Below are positions 1 to 7,544 of a stretch of DNA of 39,183 bases, piece by piece (the first letter of the stretch is position 1; every line of letters starts with the position of its first letter). The translations under genes were made by a program, and so were the position numbers. This stretch comes from Desulfovibrio sp. (lineage in GTDB: Bacteria; Desulfobacterota; Desulfovibrionia; Desulfovibrionales; Desulfovibrionaceae), in contig JAISOT010000049.1 of the NCBI GenBank assembly GCA_031275465.1, positions 1-39,183 of the forward strand. The letters run 5' to 3'. Below the pieces are notes generated by a model that was not told the origin of the DNA, did no database searches, and saw nothing but the letters and a program-made list of their open reading frames with translations.

Positions 1-59
1 GATAACATACGCGAATTACGAACTTTTCTGAACAGGCTCAAGATTTAGGATGGTTTCTG

Positions 60-302
60 TCAATAAATTGATTTTATAGGATTTTTATGCCAAAAATCTA
101 TCCATTGGTACACACTCTCCCCTGCAAAACCCTCATCCTCAAAACGATTGACCCAGTATGCAATCGTTCTTGGAGCATCCCCAAGTAACCGGGCCACCTG
201 CCTACAACTCATCCCTTGGGCTACAAGAAGAAGCGCATGGAGGCGATGATCATATCGCGCTTCGTCATTGCGCCATATTTCATCTTGTAAGGCAAAAATC
301 AT
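60..302 (-). pseudogene. Truncated IS630-type transposase N-terminal helix-turn-helix fragment
   Basis: Translation MIFALQDEIWRNDEARYDHRLHALLLVAQGMSCRQVARLLGDAPRTIAYWVNRFEDEGFAG resembles the IS630/Tc1 N-terminal HTH. It is followed by an unrelated short tail and a stop, with no DDE domain. Confidence 0.65.
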
Positions 303-438
303 GTCCCACTCCCGGCCATACACGGGAAGCAAATGCAAGCAACTGCTTAAAAAACGAAGCAAGTGCTTAAAATGAAGTCGGTATAGTCGGTATGGACAGC
401 ACCACGCAAAATGGTTATTTACGATTTGAGGTGACGGT

Positions 439-603
439 ATGAAGGGAATTTTGACGGAACGACGCCGCGCAAAATTGGCCGACTACATGCTGAACATGTC
501 GGTTGCCTGTTTCGCTGTGGCCGCCTTTGAGGGCAAGCCGTGGGGCATCATCCCCGCTGTTCTTGCCTTGGGCGTATTTTTTATCTTGACGAAGGAGGAC
601 TGA
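439..603 (+). CDS. Small putative membrane protein (54 aa)
   Basis: MKGILTERRRAKLADYMLNMSVACFAVAAFEGKPWGIIPAVLALGVFFILTKED*: basic N-terminus, hydrophobic segments, acidic C-terminus. Not in the supplied ORF track because it is under 60 aa. Confidence 0.5.
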   Translation: MKGILTERRRAKLADYMLNMSVACFAVAAFEGKPWGIIPAVLALGVFFILTKED

Positions 604-605
604 CA

Positions 606-689
606 ATGGCCGCATGGATTGTTATGACTATCGTAATTGTGGCCTTGGGGGGCTTGGCCCTTTACGACAGAACAAGAAAGACCCCCTAA
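606..689 (+). CDS. Very small putative single-pass membrane protein (27 aa)
   Basis: MAAWIVMTIVIVALGGLALYDRTRKTP*: one TM helix and a basic tail. Starts 2 nt after the stop of the preceding ORF; the upstream ORF end contains GGAGG (aaggaggactgacaatg). Confidence 0.5.
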   Translation: MAAWIVMTIVIVALGGLALYDRTRKTP

Positions 690-925
690 CCCCAGGGTTC
701 AGGCTTTCAGGGTCAACCGGATCGCCGCAAGCCTTCCAGTCGTCCGGAGCAATGAAGCGGACTTCGGCGTCAATCCGCATGTTCAAATGCAGATTCTTGA
801 ACGCGCCCGCCTTGGCGGAGACAGTTTTTGCGGATTGTTGACGGCAGTGACGAAATCTTTCCGGATCCGCTCAAGAGCGTCCGGCGCGATACCCAGAATG
901 TCGCCAACATATTCTATTTTATAAG
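690..925 (-). pseudogene. Frameshifted phage terminase large subunit fragment
   Basis: Minus-strand reading gives EYVGDILGIAPDALERIRKDFVTAVNNPQKL, then after a frame change AKAGAFKNLHLNMRIDAEVRFIAPDDWKACGDPVDPESLNPG. This matches the terminase pattern (LG...L...A.N.P...AF..LHLN.W...W...W.AC). Confidence 0.6.
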
Positions 926-1774
926 GTCAGACTGCAATGAGCGCTCCAGACGCGCGGCCTCCTGTTTCCGTTCGCGGGTTCCGCGCGAACGGAGCGAGGC
1001 CATCAGGGCGCCGCCTTCCTGCAGACGGCAGAAAATGAGAAAACCCGTATGCGCCGTCATCCTGTCCTCCGGCCGCAAGCGGTCCGGCACGGGTTTCCAG
1101 CGGCGGAGGAGAATCTCGCACACTTCCGTATCGCTGAAAGGCCCTTGCTCCAGGCCAAGCAGCAATTTGCCCATCTGATCCGCCGTGGGCAGCAAAAAAC
1201 CCAACACAGCGCCGGGCCGCAGCGCCGCGGCGGCGTGGCCGAGACACTCCCACGGGGCGCGCACGTCCAGAAAAAGCGCGTCCGCGCCGGAGCAGGCGAA
1301 TCCTTCGGTTATATCCCTGTGGCGCAGATCCACATTGTCGCCGAGGCCGGCCCATTGCAGATTGCGGCGGGCGAGACGCAAAAACTCTTCCCGCGCGTCA
1401 TGGCTTACGACCCTGCCCGTCGGCCCGCAAAACCAGGACAGCCCCAGCGTGAGCGCGCCCGATCCGCACCCGGCCTCCGCAATGGTGCGCTCCGGCCCGG
1501 CGCCGAGGCGCAGGCAGATATAGGCTATATCCTTGGGATAGATAATCTGCGTCTGCCGCCTGACGTGCAGAAGCCTGTCAAAAAGCGTGGCTTCCTGCAC
1601 AAAAACGGGAACGCCGAGACTGGTATGGGCCAGCGCGCCGAAATCAAGGGCCGCCACCCGCTCCGCCGGAAGACATCCGTCGTTGCCGTGCCAGTCCTGA
1701 CCCTGCTCAAGACGGCGCACGTAGCGCCTGCCCCTGAGTGTTACGTAGACGACCAGAGAACCGTAAGGAATCAT
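914..1774 (-). CDS. trmI: tRNA (adenine-N1)-methyltransferase, TrmI family
   Basis: SAM-binding motif TIAEAGCGSGALTLGLSWFCGPTGRVVSHD; N-terminal RRQTQIIYPKDIAYICLRLGAGP is typical of TrmI. Confidence 0.85.
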   Translation of the reverse strand: MIPYGSLVVYVTLRGRRYVRRLEQGQDWHGNDGCLPAERVAALDFGALAHTSLGVPVFVQEATLFDRLLHVRRQTQIIYPKDIAYICLRLGAGPERTIAEAGCGSGALTLGLSWFCGPTGRVVSHDAREEFLRLARRNLQWAGLGDNVDLRHRDITEGFACSGADALFLDVRAPWECLGHAAAALRPGAVLGFLLPTADQMGKLLLGLEQGPFSDTEVCEILLRRWKPVPDRLRPEDRMTAHTGFLIFCRLQEGGALMASLRSRGTRERKQEAARLERSLQSDLIK

Positions 1775-1780
1775 CTGAAT

Positions 1781-4213
1781 TCAAAACATCTGGCGCATGA
1801 GGTTTTCGCCGCCTTCCGAGGTGTCCCGCAACGCCTGCGCCCCTTCCTCGTCCGTGGCGGCGCGGCCTTCCAGAGGCATGTCCGAGCGGTAGGCGAAGCC
1901 GTCCTGCATCACAATGCCCTCGGGCGGGACAAAATCCTGCGGCGGATACAAATCTTCCACCTGGCCGCGATAATAACGGAAAATGGGCGCCGCGGTGCGC
2001 CCCCCCTGTTCCTGCCGCCCCAGGGACTGCAACTGGTCATAGCCCACGTAGACGCCGGTGACCAGATAAGGCGTAAAGCCCATAAACCAGGCGTCGTGCT
2101 CCTCGTTGGTGGTGCCTGTTTTGCCGGCGATAAAGCGGCCCTCCATGCGCGCGCGGACGCCGGTGCCGGCATTGACCACATTTTTGAGCAGCGAGGCCAT
2201 CATGTAGGCGTTCTGCGGAGTGACAGCCTGCCAGTGTTCAACATCCTGGCGGTAAAGCTCCCGTCCGGCGGCGTCGGTGATGGAGGTGATGATTCTGGGG
2301 CGCACGCCGAGTCCCTGATTGGCAAAGGCCGCATAGGCCTGCGTGAGATTGAGCGGAGAGACGGCCACGGCGCCCAGGCTGACGGACAGTTCCTCCGGGA
2401 ATTGCGGCTCCAGCCCCAGCGATTTTGCCCGCTGTATCACGTTGGCTATGCCCACCTGTTGAGCCACCCGCACGGTGCAGGTGTTGCGCGAGAGGGCCAG
2501 GGCCTTGTGCAGGGGAATTTCCCCCTTATAATCATGTTCATAGTTGGAAGGGCGCCAGACCTGGTTCGTCCAGGGATTGATATAGACAAACGGCGCGTCC
2601 AGTACGGGGGAGGACGGCGTAAAGCCGAAATCCAGCGCAGTGGAATAAACCACCGGTTTGAAACTGGAACCCGGCTGCCGGCGGGACTGCGTAGCTCTGT
2701 TGAAATGGCTTTCCCCAAAACTGTAGCCGCCTATCATCGCCACCACATCGCCGCTCTGCGGCTCAATGGAAGCAAGCGCGCCCTGCACGGCCGGTTCCTG
2801 TTGCAACAGCACGGGAACAGGCGTGTCTTTCCGCGCCTCCGCCGGGTCATAGGGTTCCGTTTTCGTCTCCCTGCGGGCCTTTCCCCGCGGCGCTGCGGGG
2901 CGCTCCGCGGCGGAAACCCATATCAGATCGCCCGGCGAAAGAACCTGCCTTGCATCCCTGACGGGCGGGGCGGCGGCGGCGGACACCTTGGGATTGGGCT
3001 TGCGCGCCCAGGAGAACCCCTCGGCGGAAATGACTCCCGTATAGCCCTGCCCCAGCGCCACGCCCGCCTCGCGCTGCGCGACCCGGGTCACAAGTGCCTT
3101 TACCCATGCGCCGCCCGCCAGATCCAGGGGGACAAAAGCGCTCCGCGCCAGAAAGGCGCGCTGCCCTTCCTCGTCCAGATGTTCCGGAGCGCCCCGCCAG
3201 CCCTGGCGCTTGTCCAGTTCCTCCAGCCCGCGGCGCAGAGCCTGCCCGGCGGCCTCCTGATGGGCGGGAACCATGGCCGTGCGCACAGTGAGGCCGGCTT
3301 CATAGACGTAGTCTTCGCCGTATTTGCCCGTTTCAATGCCAAGCGCCGCGAGGTTTTTTTCCGTAAAAAATTCTATGAGCAGCCGCCTGACCTCTTCCAG
3401 GTACCATTGGGCCGCGCCCGCGGCGTTGTCAGGCATGCTCCAGTAGACAAGAGGCTCGGCGGCTGCCTGCCGGTATTCCTCGGGCGTGATCCATTTCATA
3501 TCCCGCAGACGCCCGAGGACGTACATCTGGCGCCCCTTGGCCCTTTCCGGATGGCGAAAGGGGTTATACTGGGAAGGGCCCTTGGGCAGGCCCGCCAGAA
3601 GGGCGCTCTCAGCCAGGGTAATGTCCGAGGCGTGCTTGCCGAAGTAGGTGCGCGCCGCCGCCTCCACGCCATAGGCGTGCTCGCCGAGAAATATCTGGTT
3701 GAGATAAACGGTGAGGATTTCGTCCTTGGAGAGATGCTTTTCCAGTTTGTAGGCCAGGAGGGCTTCCTTGATCTTGCGCGTGTACGTGCGTTCCGAGCTG
3801 AGCAGGAGCTGTTTTATGATCTGCTGGGTGATGGTGCTGCCGCCGCTGCCCTTGGTGCCTGTGCGAAAATTGGTCAGGGCCGCCCGGACTATGGCGACAG
3901 GGTCGACGCCCAGATGACGATAAAAGGCGTCGTCCTCGGCGGCCAGAAAGGCCAGGGGCAGAAAGCGCGACATATCCCCAAGGCCGACAAGAAAGCGTTT
4001 TTCGTGACAGAGAACGCCGAGTTGCGAACCGTCGCGCGCAAGCACGGTTGTGGCCAACGGCGGGGCGTAATCCGCAATGCGGGTTATATTGGGCAGATCA
4101 CGCGAGGCCCAGTAAAAAAGCAGGGCCACGGCACCCCCCCCCAGCAGGCTCCCGGCAAAAACAAGGACGAAAAGCCCGAGAAAAATTCCCTTCCAGGAAA
4201 TGCGCGCTGCCAT
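1781..4213 (-). CDS. Penicillin-binding protein 1A-type bifunctional transglycosylase/transpeptidase
   Basis: Transglycosylase motifs AAEDDAFYRHLGVD and GGSTITQQIIKQLLLSSERTYTRKIKEA; transpeptidase motifs RQPGSSFKP, SRNT and AGKTGTTNEEHDAWFMG. Confidence 0.95.
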   Translation of the reverse strand: MAARISWKGIFLGLFVLVFAGSLLGGGAVALLFYWASRDLPNITRIADYAPPLATTVLARDGSQLGVLCHEKRFLVGLGDMSRFLPLAFLAAEDDAFYRHLGVDPVAIVRAALTNFRTGTKGSGGSTITQQIIKQLLLSSERTYTRKIKEALLAYKLEKHLSKDEILTVYLNQIFLGEHAYGVEAAARTYFGKHASDITLAESALLAGLPKGPSQYNPFRHPERAKGRQMYVLGRLRDMKWITPEEYRQAAAEPLVYWSMPDNAAGAAQWYLEEVRRLLIEFFTEKNLAALGIETGKYGEDYVYEAGLTVRTAMVPAHQEAAGQALRRGLEELDKRQGWRGAPEHLDEEGQRAFLARSAFVPLDLAGGAWVKALVTRVAQREAGVALGQGYTGVISAEGFSWARKPNPKVSAAAAPPVRDARQVLSPGDLIWVSAAERPAAPRGKARRETKTEPYDPAEARKDTPVPVLLQQEPAVQGALASIEPQSGDVVAMIGGYSFGESHFNRATQSRRQPGSSFKPVVYSTALDFGFTPSSPVLDAPFVYINPWTNQVWRPSNYEHDYKGEIPLHKALALSRNTCTVRVAQQVGIANVIQRAKSLGLEPQFPEELSVSLGAVAVSPLNLTQAYAAFANQGLGVRPRIITSITDAAGRELYRQDVEHWQAVTPQNAYMMASLLKNVVNAGTGVRARMEGRFIAGKTGTTNEEHDAWFMGFTPYLVTGVYVGYDQLQSLGRQEQGGRTAAPIFRYYRGQVEDLYPPQDFVPPEGIVMQDGFAYRSDMPLEGRAATDEEGAQALRDTSEGGENLMRQMF

Positions 4214-4252
4214 GCCGGGGGAAAACGCTCCTTTTCCCGCGTGACACTACAG

Positions 4253-4285
4253 AAAAAAGCGGAAAGCAAACCTTCCGCTTTTTTT
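4253..4285. terminator. Bidirectional rho-independent terminator between dsrC and the PBP1A gene
   Basis: AAAAAAGCGGAAAGCAAACCTTCCGCTTTTTTT: GC stem with an A-tract on one side and a T-tract on the other. Confidence 0.85.
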
Positions 4286-4301
4286 GAACGGCGTAAAAAC
4301 C

Positions 4302-4619
4302 CTATACGCAGCCGGTCGGCTTGGGAAGGCCGGCCATTTTACACGCGCCCTTGCCGGGACCGGAGGGAAAGAGTTCGTAAACTTCCTTCAGCTTGTAGCC
4401 GGTATTCTTGGACAGAATACGCACCATGGGCGCAATGCCGTTTTTCTTGTAGTAATCCTGCAGAAAATCCAATATCTTCTGGTGATCGGCATTGATCTCC
4501 GTGATACCTTCAGACTCCTTCACATAATCCATCCATTCAGGGCACCAGTCGTCAAAGCGCAGCAGAAAGCCGTCTTCGTCAACTTCAAAGCTTTTCCCTT
4601 TATAGGTAATCTCAGCCAT
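4302..4619 (-). CDS. dsrC: DsrC/TusE family sulfur relay protein
   Basis: MAEITYKGKSFEVDEDGFLLRFDDWCPEWMDYVK...GPGKGACKMAGLPKPTGCV. Both C-terminal redox cysteines are present; AGGAGG precedes the ATG. Confidence 0.95.
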   Translation of the reverse strand: MAEITYKGKSFEVDEDGFLLRFDDWCPEWMDYVKESEGITEINADHQKILDFLQDYYKKNGIAPMVRILSKNTGYKLKEVYELFPSGPGKGACKMAGLPKPTGCV

Positions 4620-4821
4620 GCGCGTCCTCCTTGGACAAGTATTTCGTTCCATTCACAAAGGACCAATGCTCCCGTGGCCGCCAGCCTGAAAAACCGGCAC
4701 GGGGCCTTTCAGGATTACGCCTGAAGAATGCGTGAATCCGAGCGCATACCGGCGCTCCGCAAACCGCGAAATTTTTATGACACAAAAAAAGAACGATGGC
4801 AAGGGGCACCCCAAAAAAATT

Positions 4822-5883
4822 TTACCTGTTTTTCGGCGGAAAACGAAGCCTGCGTTCATCGCGCACAAGGCCGAAAGGAGGCGGGCTTTCAAAAAAAGCG
4901 GCACGTTCGGGGTTTGCCGCAAGCGTTTGCTCTTCTTCACCGGTTTTCACGCATACCGCCGCCGTTCTCCCGCCGGCGACGGCTTTGGGGGAGCAGGCCG
5001 CGGTCAGATTCGCGGCGCGCAGCATTATGCCTGAAGGCCAGCGCGCTCCGCCGCGCGCCAGGGCCGTCGGCCCGGGCATATCCCTGAGAGAGAGCAGCGC
5101 GTCGCCCGCTTCGGCCGCCCGCGCAAGCCGTTCATTATCCTCTTTGTCGCGGCCCACGCACAGCCAGAAACTGGCTTCACGATCACGCGCCCAAAACTGG
5201 CGGCCCAGATTCGCCAGAGCAAAATCGACGGATGTCGGCAAAGCAAGGCGGGTAAGAAGCGGCCAATAGCGCCGGGCGTTTTCCCGCTCCGTCAGCCGGC
5301 ACCCGCCCGCGGGCGTTGGAATTATCGTGATGCCGAACCGCGCGGCAAGCGCGAGCTGCCCCGCTCGGCCGCGCCCGGAGATTGAGGCGAGGCTCGTCCT
5401 GTCAACAAGTCCTTCCCGCTCCGGCAAGGACGGCTCCAGAAGACCCGCGCCGAGCGGGCGTACCAGAATATCCGCAACGCCAGCCTCGCGCGCGATGACA
5501 CGCATGACGTCGCGCCGCTGGGACATGGGGCGCTGGCCGGGCACCTCGCCGCTGGCGAGAAAGCGGCCCCCCACGGATTCCATATACATTTTGGCCCGGC
5601 GCAGGAGATGAATTTTGCAGTCCACGCAGGGATTCAGAACCTTGCCGAAACCGTGAGAGGGCCCCTGCCGCAACATTGCGGCAAAGGCCTCGCCCACGTC
5701 TTCCGTATGCACGTCGAGGCCGTATGTCTTCCTCCAGAAATCCCGCGCGCCGGGCTTGCCGAAAAAGGGGGAGAAAGCGTGCCAGCATTTCACGGAAAGG
5801 CCCTGCCGCCGCAAGAGATTTGCGGCCAGGAGACTGTCCAGCCCGCCGGAAAAAAGAACGATCACGTCAGGAGAATGGCTCAT
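4822..5883 (-). CDS. PP-loop ATPase (MnmA/ThiI-like) with C-terminal NFACT-R-like domain
   Basis: N-terminal VIVLFSGGLDSLLAANLL PP-loop and NPCVDCKIHLL motif; C-terminal WLCVGRDKEDNERLARAAEAGDALLSLRDMPGPTALARGG resembles the NFACT RNA-binding domain. Confidence 0.75.
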   Translation of the reverse strand: MSHSPDVIVLFSGGLDSLLAANLLRRQGLSVKCWHAFSPFFGKPGARDFWRKTYGLDVHTEDVGEAFAAMLRQGPSHGFGKVLNPCVDCKIHLLRRAKMYMESVGGRFLASGEVPGQRPMSQRRDVMRVIAREAGVADILVRPLGAGLLEPSLPEREGLVDRTSLASISGRGRAGQLALAARFGITIIPTPAGGCRLTERENARRYWPLLTRLALPTSVDFALANLGRQFWARDREASFWLCVGRDKEDNERLARAAEAGDALLSLRDMPGPTALARGGARWPSGIMLRAANLTAACSPKAVAGGRTAAVCVKTGEEEQTLAANPERAAFFESPPPFGLVRDERRLRFPPKNR

Positions 5884-5970
5884 GGGCGGAATGTCGCAGA
5901 TTCGGATTCACAGCGCGCCGTCAGACACATAACCGACCTTACCGCTTCAATGGTAATTTGCCCTGTCCGT

Positions 5971-6112
5971 CTAGAGCATGTTACGCTTGAGATTGTCGCT
6001 TGACGGCGAAGTGAATTCGCCTTGCGGCAATCTCGCGGCAAGGATTTGTGAACAAATCCTTGCGGATCGATTTATACATTTTCAATGTTAAATCGCTCTA
6101 GAGCATGTTACG
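5971..6112. repeat. Structured intergenic repeat element with 15-bp terminal direct repeats and three internal hairpins
   Basis: CTAGAGCATGTTACG at 5971-5985 and 6098-6112. Internal inverted repeats at 5991-6032, 6038-6063 (GCAAGGATTTGT-GA-ACAAATCCTTGC) and 6068-6095 (CGATTTATACATT-TTC-AATGTTAAATCG). Confidence 0.75.
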
Positions 6113-7544
6113 AGCGGACAATTTCAAACAGCGTTTTTGCCAGCAGATCAACCTCGTCAGGCGTATTATAAAAGGCCAGGGAAGGGCGTATGGTGCCCTC
6201 GCGCCCGAAATGCCGCAAAACGGGCTGGGCGCAGTGGTGTCCCGCGCGCACGGCTATGCCGGCCTCGTCAAGACGCCGGCCTGTTTCCGCCAGACCGTGC
6301 CCTTCCAGCACAAAAGACAGCACGCTGACCTGGCGGTCGGGCGCGCCGATCCGGATCAATCCCGGAACACGCGACAACTCGCGCACGGCGTGCCGGAAAA
6401 GTTCCTGCTCATAGCGGGCTATGTTTTCCATGCCTATGGCGGAAACATAATCAACAGCCGCGCCGAGCCCCACGGCGCCGGCGATGTTTCCCGTTCCGGC
6501 CTCAAATTTGGCGGGGGGTTTCCGGTACAGCGTCCGCTCAAAAGTCACATCGGCAATCATGCTGCCTCCGCCCTGGTATGGCCCGGCCTTTTCCAGCATC
6601 TCTTTTTTTCCGTACAGCACGCCTATGCCGGTGGGGCCGAAAATTTTGTGTCCCGAAAAGACAAAGAAATCCGCATCCAGGGCAGTGACGTTTACGGGCA
6701 TATGCGAGACGGATTGCGCCCCGTCCACGCACACGGGCACGCCGAAACCGTGGGCCACGGCGATCATTTCCTCCACCGGCGTCACCGTGCCCAGAGCGTT
6801 GGACACATGGGCCACGGAAGCGAAACGGGTTCTGCTGTTGAACAGGCGCGAATACTCCGAAAGAACGATCTGCCCGCCGGCGTCCACGGGCGCCACGCGC
6901 AACAGCGCGCCCGTTTCCCGGGCGACGAGCTGCCAGGGAACTATATTGGCGTGGTGCTCCAGCAGCGTCAGGATGATTTCGTCGCCCGGACGCAGCAATT
7001 GCCTTGCATAGGCCTGCGCCGCCAGGTTGATCCCCTCCGTGGCGCCGCGCACGAACACAATGTTGTCCTTGCTCTCCGCGCCGATGAACCGGGCTATCTT
7101 TTCACGGGCGGCCTCGTAGGCCTCTGTGGACCGGGTCGCCAGAGTATGCGCCCCCCTGTGCACGTTGGAGTTTTCGCGGGCGTAATAATGCGATATCCGG
7201 TCTATGACCTGGCGCGGACGTTGCGTCGTGGCCGCGTTGTCAAGCCATACCAGAGGCCGTCCGTTTATTCGTTCGGCAAGGATGGGGAAATCGTTTCTGA
7301 TTTTCTTCAGCGGAATATCGCCCACATACTGATTGCCCACTCCCGCCGGAATATCCTCCGGGGCCGGACGGGGCGCGGCCGCCGCTTCACGGCCGCCGTC
7401 GGCGGGGCCGACGGACGGAGAATAGGCAGCGGAACCGGCCTGCCGGAACCCGGAGGCGTATTTCCACAGGATGTCCCGCAGCCCGTTTTCGTCCGGCAGG
7501 CCGTAGGCCTTGGGGTCAAACCGCAGGCTGTTATCTGTAGTCAT
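6108..7544 (-). CDS. Family 2A encapsulin cargo: SufS-like cysteine desulfurase with N-terminal extension
   Basis: Class V aminotransferase/SufS motifs: FSGHKIFGPTGIGVLYG (PLP lysine) and VRAGHHCAQPVL (catalytic Cys). About 85 aa of Ala/Pro-rich N-terminal extension before LKKIRNDFPIL. Directly downstream of and overlapping the shell gene. ATG at 7544 preferred over the longer ORF. Confidence 0.88.
   Translation of the reverse strand: MTTDNSLRFDPKAYGLPDENGLRDILWKYASGFRQAGSAAYSPSVGPADGGREAAAAPRPAPEDIPAGVGNQYVGDIPLKKIRNDFPILAERINGRPLVWLDNAATTQRPRQVIDRISHYYARENSNVHRGAHTLATRSTEAYEAAREKIARFIGAESKDNIVFVRGATEGINLAAQAYARQLLRPGDEIILTLLEHHANIVPWQLVARETGALLRVAPVDAGGQIVLSEYSRLFNSRTRFASVAHVSNALGTVTPVEEMIAVAHGFGVPVCVDGAQSVSHMPVNVTALDADFFVFSGHKIFGPTGIGVLYGKKEMLEKAGPYQGGGSMIADVTFERTLYRKPPAKFEAGTGNIAGAVGLGAAVDYVSAIGMENIARYEQELFRHAVRELSRVPGLIRIGAPDRQVSVLSFVLEGHGLAETGRRLDEAGIAVRAGHHCAQPVLRHFGREGTIRPSLAFYNTPDEVDLLAKTLFEIVRS

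Noticed and set aside
363-430. Tandem gtcggtata repeat (two copies)
   Set aside because: Only two short copies; could be chance.
1049-4495. 1148-aa plus-strand ORF
   Set aside because: Antisense to the confident PBP1A, trmI and dsrC genes; low-complexity Arg/Gly/Ala-rich translation is typical of high-GC antisense frames.
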